From Anaerococcus degeneri (lineage in GTDB: Bacteria > Bacillota > Clostridia > Tissierellales > Peptoniphilaceae): 64,000 bases of DNA. The DNA lies in NCBI RefSeq assembly GCF_017874475.1, contig NZ_JAGGLO010000001.1, positions 1-64,000 of the forward strand, given 5' to 3'. Each line of letters starts with the position of its first letter. Position 1 is the first letter of the stretch. The notes below the pieces were generated by a model, which made no database searches, was not told where the DNA came from, and saw only the letters and a program-made list of their open reading frames with translations. The translations under genes and the position numbers were made by a program. Below are positions 41,522 to 50,088 of the stretch, piece by piece.

Positions 41522-43582
41522 TTGAAAGAATTTGGAAATCTAGCTTTTGACAAGAAAACAATGAAGGAAAATGTACCTTACCCAGTTTATCTAAAATGGA
41601 AGGAAGCTGCTAGAAACAACGCAACTTTAGATAGGGAAACAGCGGACTCTATAGCCCACGCCATGAAAACTTGGGCAATTTCCAAGGGGGCTACCTCCTA
41701 CACCCATTGGTTCCAACCACTAAATGGCAAAACTGCAACCAAAAAAACCGCTTTTTTAAATAGGGATGATAAGCACAATCCTATAAATAGGTTTTCTGGC
41801 AAGGAACTTATAATAGGCGAACCCGACGCTTCATCCTTCCCATCTGGAGGTATGCGATCAACTTTTGAAGCCAGGGGCTATACATATTGGGATTTAACAG
41901 CCAATTCCTTTATCTTGGATAAGGTTTTGTATATACCGTCAGTTTTTGTTTCCTTTTATGGAGAAAAACTAGACAAGAAACTTCCCCTAATCGAATCGAT
42001 GAATATGGTAAGTAAGGTTGCTACTAAACTTTGTAATTTATTTTTAAAGGACGAACCAACCTATAGGGTCAAGGCCAAAGTAGGTCTTGAACAAGAATTT
42101 TATTTAATTGATAAAAAATATTTTGACCAAAGAATCGACCTAGAATATTCGGGCATGACCTTGGTGGGATCAGACCCTATGGTTGAAAAAGAGATAGTTT
42201 CCCACTATCTAGGAGCTATTCCTGAAAGGGTCAACGCCTTTTATGAAGATGTCAACAAGGCTCTTTACGATTTGGGAATTTATATGGAAGCCGAACATAA
42301 TGAGGTGGGGCCAAACCAATTTGAAATAGCGATAATGTTTGAAAATGCCAATATTTCTGTGGATAATAACCAGCTTTTGATGTATATTTTGGAAAAAACT
42401 GCCCTCAAACACGACCTCGTTTGTCTATTAAAGGAAAAACCATTCAAGAATATGGCAGGATCTGGTAAGCATAACAATTATTCCTTGGCAACAAATTATG
42501 GCAATAATTTATTTTCGCCGGGCAAAGACCCAAAAAACAATATGGCTTTTCTCCTATTTTTATCAGCAATGGTTGAAGTTTGCAACAAATACCAAAAACT
42601 TATTAGAATAGCATCATCTACCGTTACTAATGATTATAGGTTGGGAGGCAATGAGGCCCCACCAGCCATAATTTCAATGTTTATAGGTTGCGATCTAGAG
42701 GAGATTTTACAAGCAATAGCAAATGACGACTTTGAAGAAAAACTTATTTCAAATAAAGTAAAAATTCCCCACCTAGGTGAGATAAAAACTGACACTTCAG
42801 ATAGAAATAGGACTTCACCTATAGCCTTTACCGGCAATAAATTTGAATTTAGGATGCTAGGTTCATCCCAATCTGCAGCTGACCTTAATACGGTGATAAA
42901 CATTGGTATGGCAGAAGCTCTTGGGAAAATATATTCTAGCTTAGAAGGTGTAAGCGAAGATAATTTAAAAGAAGAAGCCTATAAAATCATCAAGGAAATT
43001 TATATGGCAAATAAAAATATCTTATTTCAGGGAGATGGCTATTCAGAAGATTGGAAAAAAGAAGCAGAAAAAAGAGGCCTTGAAAATTACCCAACCTACC
43101 TTGATGCCCTAAAGGCTGCAAAGGATGCAAAGGCCTACGATATTTTTGAAAAAGTAGGTATCTTTAGCCAAAAGGAAATAGAGTCTATAATAAATGTAGG
43201 TTTTGAAGATGTAATAAAATTTTTCTCAGCCCAACTAGAGATTTTAAATAATATGATCCATCAAGAAATTCTCCCATCAGCAATGAGGGAAATAAAGGGT
43301 ATAAAAGACTACTTATCCTTTATGGAAAATGAAAATCTTAAGCAAAGGGCAACAAAGATAAACGATGAAGTTGGCCAACTCCTAGCCTATTCAGAAAAAA
43401 TCTTAGACCTAATAGAAAAAAGTGAAACAATATCAGATATAGAAGCAAAGGCCGATTTCCTTCAAAAAGAAAGTAGACAAGTGGCAAGTGAAATCCGAAA
43501 AATTTCAGATACTTTGGAAAAACTAATATCAAGAGAAAATTACTCCATGCCAAACTATGTCGATATGCTAAAGACCTTGTAG
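41522..43582 (+). CDS. glnN: Glutamine synthetase type III
   Basis: A 686-residue enzyme making glutamine from glutamate and ammonia. It is much longer than type I (about 440-470). Type III marks are EFGNLAFDKKTM near the start, FPSGGMRSTFEARGYTYWD, KVGLEQEFYLID (metal Glu), EVGPNQFEIA and GSGKHNNYS. It starts at TTG (41522), with AAGGAAG upstream; the first ATG is 13 codons in and would lose conserved residues. A TATAAT lies at 41472-41477. The gene stands alone, with its own terminator and no nearby nitrogen regulator. Confidence 0.95.
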   Translation: MKEFGNLAFDKKTMKENVPYPVYLKWKEAARNNATLDRETADSIAHAMKTWAISKGATSYTHWFQPLNGKTATKKTAFLNRDDKHNPINRFSGKELIIGEPDASSFPSGGMRSTFEARGYTYWDLTANSFILDKVLYIPSVFVSFYGEKLDKKLPLIESMNMVSKVATKLCNLFLKDEPTYRVKAKVGLEQEFYLIDKKYFDQRIDLEYSGMTLVGSDPMVEKEIVSHYLGAIPERVNAFYEDVNKALYDLGIYMEAEHNEVGPNQFEIAIMFENANISVDNNQLLMYILEKTALKHDLVCLLKEKPFKNMAGSGKHNNYSLATNYGNNLFSPGKDPKNNMAFLLFLSAMVEVCNKYQKLIRIASSTVTNDYRLGGNEAPPAIISMFIGCDLEEILQAIANDDFEEKLISNKVKIPHLGEIKTDTSDRNRTSPIAFTGNKFEFRMLGSSQSAADLNTVINIGMAEALGKIYSSLEGVSEDNLKEEAYKIIKEIYMANKNILFQGDGYSEDWKKEAEKRGLENYPTYLDALKAAKDAKAYDIFEKVGIFSQKEIESIINVGFEDVIKFFSAQLEILNNMIHQEILPSAMREIKGIKDYLSFMENENLKQRATKINDEVGQLLAYSEKILDLIEKSETISDIEAKADFLQKESRQVASEIRKISDTLEKLISRENYSMPNYVDMLKTL

Positions 43583-43588
43583 AAAATT

Positions 43589-43647
43589 AAAAAGAGACTC
43601 AGCTCAGTTTTAGGGGTTAAAGTTAACCTGAGCGAGTCTTTTTTTTT
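43589..43647 (+). terminator. Terminator after glnN
   Basis: AAGAGACTC-AGCTCAG pairs with CTGAGC-GAGTCTT with a small bulge, followed by a long T-run. Confidence 0.8.
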
Positions 43648-43671
43648 ATTAATACCTATGAATATTTTCCT

Positions 43672-44181
43672 TTATCTTAAAAGGTTCATCCTTCTTGTTG
43701 CTTGGTATAAGAAGATTCCAAGGATGGCATTTATGGCCATGGCTACTAGGACTGCTGGGTAGGATGGGAGGAAGAGATTTAGTTGATTTGTTATGGTTAG
43801 GGCTATTGTCAAAAATAGGGTGCCTGAGACCATGGTGCCTAGGGCAAAGATTAGGATTACCTTTGGAATTGTGAAATTTTTGCCCATAGCTTTTATCATG
43901 TAAAATACAACTAGGCTTGTGATTATTTTTTCTATGAAATTTGGAATTTGGCCGCCTGGAAAACCTGTTGTTAGGGCGCTCATTATGCCTCCTGCAACTC
44001 CTAATAATAAGGCTTCTTTAATATCGCCTACTATCATTAGGGAGATAAACATCATTGAGAGTAAGAAGTCTGGCTTTACTCCAAAAAATATGCCTGGGAC
44101 CATAAAGTGGAGGACAAGTCCTAGGGCCATGAAGATTGCTGATACTGTTAAGTTTCTGGTTTGTATTGTGTTTGTTTGCAT
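43672..44181 (-). CDS. trpP: Tryptophan transporter, TrpP family
   Basis: A 169-residue membrane protein with about five or six helices. It resembles the substrate-binding S components/TrpP group: NLTVSAIFMALGLVLHFMVPGIFFGVKPDFLLSMMFISLMI and GGIMSALTTGFPGGQIPNFIEKIITS. The T-box before it has a TGG specifier and a tRNA-Trp-compatible acceptor bulge, which supports tryptophan as cargo. ATG 44181 is chosen because AAAGGA precedes it; a longer frame to 44268 is the T-box itself. It shares a convergent end with glnN. Confidence 0.85.
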   Translation of the reverse strand: MQTNTIQTRNLTVSAIFMALGLVLHFMVPGIFFGVKPDFLLSMMFISLMIVGDIKEALLLGVAGGIMSALTTGFPGGQIPNFIEKIITSLVVFYMIKAMGKNFTIPKVILIFALGTMVSGTLFLTIALTITNQLNLFLPSYPAVLVAMAINAILGIFLYQATRRMNLLR

Positions 44182-44211
44182 TTTTATTTCCTTTCTTGGT
44201 GGTTTGGTATA

Positions 44212-44464
44212 AAAAAAGCCCGCTCCTATAATATTAGGAGCGAGCTTAGCCCACGGTGCCATCCTCATTTGTCTATCATTAATAGACCTCTTTAGATACT
44301 TTCATATCCTATCCCTGTAAGGTGAGAAACACCCGCCGGCTACTTTAATTTCACCTTTGATCCGATAGACCCATTCACAAATAATTTTGCCTTGCAATTC
44401 TCATCAACCATTAACTTTCTGTTGGCTTAATTTTTTGCTACTACTTCTATCTAAGATTTATGTT
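44212..44464 (-). promoter_or_regulatory. T-box riboswitch, tryptophan-specific
   Basis: A leader of about 250 nt. Stem I closes with GATAG/CTATC. It has AGTAGTA on its 5' side and GAATGGGT on its 3' side, so the specifier codon is TGG (Trp). The T-box sequence AGGATGGCACCGTGGG matches AGGGTGGNACCGCG with two changes. The TGGC bulge would pair with GCCA, and tRNA-Trp has discriminator G. A terminator follows: GCTCGCTCCTA pairs with TAGGAGCGGGC, then T7. Uncharged tRNA-Trp should stabilise the antiterminator and turn on trpP. Confidence 0.9.
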
Positions 44465-44470
44465 AGCTTT

Positions 44471-44499
44471 ATCATATTATAACATTATCACTTTGTCAA
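44471..44499 (-). promoter_or_regulatory. Promoter of the T-box/trpP transcript
   Basis: TTGACA (44499-44494), 17-bp spacer, TATGAT (44476-44471) on the minus strand, just after the stop codon of the purine permease gene. Confidence 0.75.
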
Positions 44500-44508
44500 G
44501 TAAATTTT

Positions 44509-45813
44509 TTAAATAATATACCTAACTAAGAAAATTATTGCTAAAACATAGATTACCCAGCTTACTTCCTTGCCCTTGCCTGTTAAAAGTTTGATGGCTG
44601 CAAAGCTCATCATTCCAAAGGCTATACCTTCTGCTATTGAATAAGCTAGTGGCATCATTAGGATTGTCATGAAGGCTGGGAAGGCTTCAGTGATATCTTC
44701 AAAGTTGATTTCTACAACAGTTGATAGCATGAAGAGTCCTACTGTTACTAGGGCTGCTGATGTGGCTGCTGCAGGTATTATTGAAAATATTGGGAAGAAG
44801 AATGCTGCTATTACAAAGCATCCTGCTGTTGCAAGAGCTGTAAGTCCTGTTCTTCCGCCTTCTGCTACACCTGATGAAGATTCTACGAAGGTTGTTATTG
44901 TTGATGTACCAAGTAGGGCGCCTACAGTTGTTCCAACTGCGTCACTCATTAGGGCCTTGCTTGCTTCTGGTAGGTTGCCATTTTCATCGAGCATCTTTGC
45001 CTTGGTTGCAACTCCTGTTAGGGTGCCTAGGGTATCAAAGATATCTACAAATAAAAATGAGAATAAGACTGAAAACATCTCCAAGCTGAAGATATTAGAA
45101 AAGTCTAATTTAAAGGCTACAGGTGCGATTGATGGTGGTAAGCTTACGATATTGGTATCTGGTAAATGTGTTACGCCTAGGATTAGAGATAGGACGGTTG
45201 ATACCAAGATTCCCCAAAGTAGGGCTCCCTTTACTCCTCTGGCTGTAAGCACGATCATCACTACTAGGGCAAAGAAAAATACTAGGGCCTCAAGACTCTT
45301 TAGGTTGCCTAAAGCTAGGGCTGGTTCTGCCTTAACGATGATGTTTGCATTTAATAGACCGATTTCAGCTATAAATAAGCCTATACCTACTGACACTGCT
45401 TTCTTAAGTGTGGTTGGAATAGAATTAAAGATCGCCTCTCTGACTCCCACAAAAGATAGTAAGATAAAAATAATTCCTTCTAAAAATACTGCGGTGAGGG
45501 CGAACTGCCAAGAGTGACCCATTTGACCGACTACTGTATAGGTGAAGAAAGCATTAAGCCCCATACCAGCAGATAGACCGAAAGGTAGGTTGGCATAAAA
45601 GGCCATTAGGACCATGGCTATTACACTTGCGACGATGGTGGCTGAGAAAACTGCACCGTAATCCATGCCTGCTTCGCTTAGGATAGCTGGATTTACCGCA
45701 AGGATATAACTCATTGTCATAAAGGTAGTTATACCTGCCATTATTTCTGTCTTAACATTAGTACCATGTTTGTTTAGCTTGAAAGTTTTTTCGAAAAATG
45801 AAACTTCTGCCAT
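44509..45813 (-). CDS. Purine permease, AzgA/PbuG (NCS2) family
   Basis: A 434-residue transporter with about 12-14 helices. GITTFMTMSYILAVNPAILSEAGMD, LPFGLSAGMGLNAFFTY, FVDIFDTLGTLTGVATKA and TTFVESSSGVAEGGRTGLTA are the AzgA/PbuG pattern for guanine, hypoxanthine or adenine uptake with protons. It has an AAAAGGAGG site. No purine riboswitch fits in the 130-nt gap to the divergent gene. It works naturally with Xpt, encoded at 15576-16151. Confidence 0.9.
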   Translation of the reverse strand: MAEVSFFEKTFKLNKHGTNVKTEIMAGITTFMTMSYILAVNPAILSEAGMDYGAVFSATIVASVIAMVLMAFYANLPFGLSAGMGLNAFFTYTVVGQMGHSWQFALTAVFLEGIIFILLSFVGVREAIFNSIPTTLKKAVSVGIGLFIAEIGLLNANIIVKAEPALALGNLKSLEALVFFFALVVMIVLTARGVKGALLWGILVSTVLSLILGVTHLPDTNIVSLPPSIAPVAFKLDFSNIFSLEMFSVLFSFLFVDIFDTLGTLTGVATKAKMLDENGNLPEASKALMSDAVGTTVGALLGTSTITTFVESSSGVAEGGRTGLTALATAGCFVIAAFFFPIFSIIPAAATSAALVTVGLFMLSTVVEINFEDITEAFPAFMTILMMPLAYSIAEGIAFGMMSFAAIKLLTGKGKEVSWVIYVLAIIFLVRYII

Positions 45814-45943
45814 ATTTGCCTCCTTTTATTTATGATACAGGTCTATTATATGTTTTTATTTAAAATTATCACCAAAATCCTTTATTTTTGCGTAAAAAAT
45901 CGCTATAATAGGTATAAGACTACATATCTAGAAAGAAGGAACA

Positions 45944-47191
45944 ATGACTACGACGAATTGGATTGAACTTATTGTTATTATAGTAGGGGTGATGGGAAGT
46001 GCTTTTTTTTCCTCATCAGAAACTGCCCTTACATCTTTAAATGTATTTAAAATTAGACAAATGGAAGAAAATGGAGTTGAAAATTCCTCCCTGGTTAGAA
46101 AATTAACTGAAAATATAGGCAAGGTTTTAACTACAATTTTGATTGGAAATAACATAGTTAATATTGCAACTACAACAATAGCGACCATATTTTTTACAGA
46201 TCTTTTTGGTCCATCAGGTGCTATTATTTCAACTATTGTCCTAACACTTACAATTTTAATTTTTGGCGAAGTGACACCTAAAAATATAGCTTCTTCATCA
46301 TCAGAAAAGGTTGCCCTAAAGGTTGCAAAACCTATTAAGTTTTTTGATTTTATCTTAAAACCAATGTCTTTTTTTCTCCAAGCTATTACAAATTTTTTGA
46401 CCAGGCTTCTTATAGGGGAAAATACCCAAAAGGGAGATTTGGTGACTGAAGAAGACCTTAAGACTATTGTGGATGTTTCTGAGGAACAAGGGGTCATAAA
46501 TGACCAAGAATCAGAGATTATAAACAATGTTTTTGAATTTGGTGACTCTGACGTTGAAGATATCATGACTGCAAGAACAAATATGGAAGCAATTGCTGTC
46601 GATATGGAAGATAGGGAACTTAAAGATTTCCTAAAAAATTGCAAACACTCAAGGATACCTGTTTATGGCAAGTACATTGATAATATCATCGGTATCCTTC
46701 ACATGAAGGATATAGTTGCTTTTATTGCAGAAGATAAGGCTCTTAATATCGAAGAGATGATAAGACCTGCCTTTTATGTTTATGACAATATGCACATCTT
46801 TGACCTCTTTAAGTCTATGAGGGGCGAAAATGTTTCACTTGCCATAGTTATAGATGAATATGGGGGAACATCTGGAATTGTGACCATAGAAGATATTGTA
46901 GAAGAACTTGTAGGAGAGATTGAAGACGAGTACGACACCCACCTTGAATCAATTCTTAAGATTAATGACAAGGAATATTTGGTTAACCCATCTATTCACA
47001 TAAATGACTTTAACGATTACTTTGATACAGACCTAGTTCAAATCAAAAACGACTCCATAGGTGGATTTTTGATTGATAATCTTGGTAGGATTCCAAAACT
47101 TGGAGATGCTATTGAAGCAGATGGAATAAAAATTACAGTAGTTCAGATAAATAGGTACAAACTAGAAATGCTCAAGGTAGAATTTTCTTAA
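45944..47191 (+). CDS. CNNM/CorC-type membrane protein with CBS domains
   Basis: A 415-residue protein. The N-terminal DUF21 (CNNM) domain (about 1-190) has four helices with SSSETALTSLNVFKIRQMEE. It is followed by a CBS pair (about 205-325; DIMTARTNMEAI, RIPVYGKYIDNIIGILHMKD, IVIDEYGGTSGIVTIEDIVEELVGEI) and a CorC_HlyC domain (to the end). Homologues called hemolysin C/TlyC are now thought to be Mg2+ or other divalent cation exporters. ppaC follows after 12 nt, probably in the same operon; both would respond to divalent metals and nucleotides through CBS. Confidence 0.88.
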   Translation: MTTTNWIELIVIIVGVMGSAFFSSSETALTSLNVFKIRQMEENGVENSSLVRKLTENIGKVLTTILIGNNIVNIATTTIATIFFTDLFGPSGAIISTIVLTLTILIFGEVTPKNIASSSSEKVALKVAKPIKFFDFILKPMSFFLQAITNFLTRLLIGENTQKGDLVTEEDLKTIVDVSEEQGVINDQESEIINNVFEFGDSDVEDIMTARTNMEAIAVDMEDRELKDFLKNCKHSRIPVYGKYIDNIIGILHMKDIVAFIAEDKALNIEEMIRPAFYVYDNMHIFDLFKSMRGENVSLAIVIDEYGGTSGIVTIEDIVEELVGEIEDEYDTHLESILKINDKEYLVNPSIHINDFNDYFDTDLVQIKNDSIGGFLIDNLGRIPKLGDAIEADGIKITVVQINRYKLEMLKVEFS

Positions 47192-47203
47192 AAGGGGGAA
47201 AAA

Positions 47204-48847
47204 ATGAGACAAACAGTTTATATAACCGGCCACAAAAAGCCAGATACAGACTCAATTATGTCAGCCATTGCCTATGCTGACTTAAAAAATAGGCTTGGAG
47301 AATATGAGGCTATCCCAATTAGACTTGGAAAACTTTCTCAAGAAAGCCGTTTTGTCCTCGATTATTTTGGGGTAAAACCACCAGAAATCAAGGAATCTAT
47401 GAAACTTACTGTTGGTGATTTATCTTTTGATAAGGGAACAATCATCGACCCTACTATTCCAATCAGAAAGGCCTGGGACACCTTTCAAAAAGGAGCTACA
47501 AATTCCCTAACAGTTGTAGATAATGACGGGGAAATTGTTGGTATTGCTTCACTTTCAAATATTACAAAATCATACATGGATGTTTGGGACGATAGGATTT
47601 TAGGCCGTGCCCACACTCCAATTGACAATATTATTGATGTTTTGGCAGCGAAAATTATTTATCTTGGGGAAGATGACCCAAGCTTTCCTGGCAGGATGAT
47701 GGTCTTTGCCATGGGTGGCAGCAAGGAAGATTTAAAAGACATTTTCACCGAGGGAGACATAGTTATAGCTGGTAATAGGACTGATTATGACATTATCCTA
47801 AAGCAAAATATTTCACTTTTGATTCTTACAAATGGGACAGGCCTCAGTGATGATGTGATTGAAATTGCTAAGGAAAACAAGGTGGCAGTTATTTCTACAG
47901 AATATAACACTTTTATGACTTCAAGGCTTTTGCCAATGACTATTCCAGTTAGCCAGGTAATGACAACTGAGAATTTAATTTACTTTAAAACTGACGATAC
48001 CCTTGATGTGGTGAAAGACGCCATGGCCAAATCTAGGTTTAGGTCCTATCCGGTAGTTGACGCTACCAAAAAGGTCGTAGGCTCAATTTCTAGGTACCAT
48101 TTGATTTCATCAAAGAAGAAAAAACTAATCCTTGTTGACCACAACGAGAGAAACCAATCAATCGATGATATAGATGAAGCAGAAATTATAGAAATTATCG
48201 ACCACCACAGGGTTGCAAACATACTCACAACTTCTCCTGTATTTTTTAGGGCAGAACCAGTTGGATCAACCGCCACAATCATCAGCGAAATGTACCTAGA
48301 ATCAGGCATTAGACCATCAAGGGAGATTGCAGGCATACTTTGTGCGGCAATAATTTCCGATACTTTATTATTTAGGTCACCAACCACAACCGACACGGAT
48401 AAGAGAATACTTGATAGGATGAGCAAGATTGCAGGCATCAACCCAGAAGAATTTGCCGACAAGATGTTTAGGGCAGGCACTTCCCTTAAGGGAAAATCTG
48501 CCAAGGACCTTATAGAAGGTGATATCAAGACCTTTACAATCGGTGATGCCAATGTCAGAGTTGGCCAAGTTTTCACTATGAATCCTGAAGAACTAGTGCC
48601 AATTATGGACGAACTTAAAAAGCAAATGGCAGCTAAAATCAAGGAAAGAGGCGAAGATACCTTTGTCCTTGTCCTAACAGACATCTTTAACCAAAGGTCT
48701 GAACTCCTTGTTGTTGGCGAATATTACGACGATATCAAGGAAGAATTTGGAGACTTAACTCCAAACGGTACTATCAATGCCGAGGGAGTTCTATCTCGTA
48801 AAAAACAAGTAATACCAAAGCTTACAGCTGCAATTATAAAAGCATAA
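47204..48847 (+). CDS. ppaC: Manganese-dependent inorganic pyrophosphatase with CBS and DRTGG domains
   Basis: A 547-residue family II pyrophosphatase. The DHH catalytic domain starts with ITGHKKPDTDSIMSAIAYA and resumes after an insertion with VDHNERNQSIDDIDEAEIIEIIDHHRV. The insertion (about 65-305) holds CBS, DRTGG and CBS domains, which bind adenine nucleotides and tune activity in known CBS-PPases. The DHHA2 domain closes the protein. It hydrolyses pyrophosphate from biosynthesis and needs Mn or Co. A terminator follows. Confidence 0.95.
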   Translation: MRQTVYITGHKKPDTDSIMSAIAYADLKNRLGEYEAIPIRLGKLSQESRFVLDYFGVKPPEIKESMKLTVGDLSFDKGTIIDPTIPIRKAWDTFQKGATNSLTVVDNDGEIVGIASLSNITKSYMDVWDDRILGRAHTPIDNIIDVLAAKIIYLGEDDPSFPGRMMVFAMGGSKEDLKDIFTEGDIVIAGNRTDYDIILKQNISLLILTNGTGLSDDVIEIAKENKVAVISTEYNTFMTSRLLPMTIPVSQVMTTENLIYFKTDDTLDVVKDAMAKSRFRSYPVVDATKKVVGSISRYHLISSKKKKLILVDHNERNQSIDDIDEAEIIEIIDHHRVANILTTSPVFFRAEPVGSTATIISEMYLESGIRPSREIAGILCAAIISDTLLFRSPTTTDTDKRILDRMSKIAGINPEEFADKMFRAGTSLKGKSAKDLIEGDIKTFTIGDANVRVGQVFTMNPEELVPIMDELKKQMAAKIKERGEDTFVLVLTDIFNQRSELLVVGEYYDDIKEEFGDLTPNGTINAEGVLSRKKQVIPKLTAAIIKA

Positions 48848-48851
48848 AAAT

Positions 48852-48879
48852 AAGCTTGCCATTTGTGGCAGGCTTTTTT
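48852..48879 (+). terminator. Terminator after ppaC
   Basis: AAGCTTGCCA pairs with TGGCAGGCTT around a 4-nt loop, followed by TTTTG. The Nudix ribosome site begins just after it, so some readthrough into that gene is likely. Confidence 0.8.
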
Positions 48880-48892
48880 GCTAGGAGAATTT

Positions 48893-49408
48893 ATGGAAAT
48901 TTTAGATATTTATGATAAATACAGGAAAAGAACAGGCAAAACCTATCCAAGACATGAACAAATTCCTGACGGTGGTCTAAGATTAATTGTTCATATCCTA
49001 ATTTTTAATGACAAGGGAGAATTATTAATCCAACAAAGGGCTGAGTCTAAGAAAATGGGAGGACTTTGGGATTTGACTTGTGGGGGAGCCTGCCAGGCTG
49101 GTGAAGATTCCTTTGAGGGAGCAAGGAGGGAACTAAGGGAAGAGTTGGGAATTGACTTTGACTTTACAAGTATAAGGCCAATATTAACTGCCAATTTCGA
49201 CCAGGGTTTTGATGATTTTTTTCTTCTTAGGGAAAATATAAATATTAATGATTTAAAATTACAAAAAGAAGAAGTTAAGGACGCACGTTTTGCAAGTCGT
49301 GCTGAGGTTTTAGACCTTCTTTCCAAGGGGAAATTCGTAAAATATAAAAAATCCTATTTGGATTTACTTTTTGACCTCAATGACGATAGGAAATTTATGG
49401 AATATTAA
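48893..49408 (+). CDS. Nudix hydrolase, isopentenyl-isomerase-like subgroup
   Basis: A 171-residue enzyme with a full Nudix box (GACQAGEDSFEGARRELREELGI, with the REL-EE-G pattern). RLIVHILIFNDKGELLIQQRAESKKMGGLWDLTCGG before it resembles the YfcD/IDI-like subgroup, whose substrate is usually unknown. The ATG at 48893 has AGGAG upstream and lies after the ppaC terminator; an earlier in-frame GTG at 48863 lies inside that hairpin. Substrate not assigned. Confidence 0.85.
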   Translation: MEILDIYDKYRKRTGKTYPRHEQIPDGGLRLIVHILIFNDKGELLIQQRAESKKMGGLWDLTCGGACQAGEDSFEGARRELREELGIDFDFTSIRPILTANFDQGFDDFFLLRENININDLKLQKEEVKDARFASRAEVLDLLSKGKFVKYKKSYLDLLFDLNDDRKFMEY

Positions 49409-49409
49409 A

Positions 49410-49441
49410 CAAAAAAACCGCCCGCAAGCTTTAAGCTCGGG
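49410..49441 (-). terminator. Terminator of the DUF1858 gene
   Basis: On the minus strand CCCGAGCTT and AGCTTGCGGG form an imperfect stem, followed by CGG and a run of seven T. It lies 22 nt after the stop codon and can also act on the Nudix gene from the other side. Confidence 0.6.
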
Positions 49442-49463
49442 ACGATTTTGAAAGACTAAAATC

Positions 49464-49673
49464 TTAGTCATTTAATTGTTCAAGCAAATAATCTGGATCC
49501 ATGCCGTGAACCATGCAAGCTTCTTCAAGGGACTCATAAAGAGCAGTTGGACAAGCAATGCAGCCCATGCCACTCATCATAAGAGTGTTGATAGCTTCAG
49601 GTTTAGCTTGGATTATATCGCCTATTATCATATCACGTGTGATAGTTACTTTGTCTTGAGTATTTTCGGTCAT
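49464..49673 (-). CDS. DUF1858 (hybrid-cluster-associated redox disulfide) protein
   Basis: A 69-residue protein. VTITRDMIIGDIIQAKPEAINTLMMSGMGCIACPTALYESLEEAC matches DUF1858, which carries a CxxC pair (CIAC) and often appears next to hybrid cluster or redox proteins. It is probably a small thiol redox switch or carrier. ATG 49673 is chosen over a longer frame to 49727 because GGGGG precedes it and the family begins there. No hybrid-cluster gene is in the window. Confidence 0.8.
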   Translation of the reverse strand: MTENTQDKVTITRDMIIGDIIQAKPEAINTLMMSGMGCIACPTALYESLEEACMVHGMDPDYLLEQLND

Positions 49674-49755
49674 ATTAACCCCCTTTTTCATATATAAACA
49701 TTTTACTACCAAAGGGGAAATAATCAAAGTAAAATACTAGGGTATAGGAGGGATT

Positions 49756-50088
49756 ATGGATAAGAAAGAATTAATAAAAGAAAAACAAAAAGAACTTTTA
49801 GCTATAAATAACAAAATCAACGAGGGAGCAAGGCCTAGCTTTGCGAGGCTCTTTGTAGGGCCTTTTGCAACTGGTCTAGGAGGATTTTTAATCGCAAGTC
49901 TTATAAAACTTTCCACAACTCAGAGCCTAGCCCTTATCTTTGTTGGCTATTTAGCTGGCCTTGTTATACTTACAATAAAGGAAAATAAAAGGATAGAAAA
50001 GGAAAAGAAAAATCTAATCAATCAAAGACTGAAACTTCAAAAAGAAGTCGTTGACCTAATTAGGGAGGTTAGAAATGAGGATAATTAA
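49756..50088 (+). CDS. Small membrane protein of unknown function
   Basis: A 110-residue protein with a charged N-terminal helix (1-28), two membrane segments (about 33-49 and 56-74; VGPFATGLGGFLIASLI and LALIFVGYLAGLVILTI) and a charged coiled-coil tail (75-110). I do not recognise a family. It overlaps the hemolysin III-like gene by 14 nt, so the two are translationally coupled and may work together. AGGAGG lies before its ATG. Confidence 0.7.
   Translation: MDKKELIKEKQKELLAINNKINEGARPSFARLFVGPFATGLGGFLIASLIKLSTTQSLALIFVGYLAGLVILTIKENKRIEKEKKNLINQRLKLQKEVVDLIREVRNEDN

Noticed and set aside
44182-44268. Longer trpP reading frame starting at 44268
   Set aside because: The extra codons are the T-box and terminator; the ribosome site lies directly before 44181.
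44669-45517. Long plus-strand open frame (282 codons)
   Set aside because: It is antisense to the purine permease gene, has no ribosome site, and its protein is Ser/Thr/Lys-rich with no membrane or domain pattern; the minus-strand frame has clear family motifs.
45814-45943. Purine riboswitch before the purine permease gene
   Set aside because: Only 130 nt shared by two divergent genes, with no aptamer-like stem set.
45928-46644. Long minus-strand open frame (238 codons)
   Set aside because: Antisense to the CNNM/CBS gene; composition is that of a mirrored frame and no ribosome site is present.
48046-48684. Minus-strand open frame (212 codons)
   Set aside because: Antisense to ppaC, whose DHH and DHHA2 motifs are intact.
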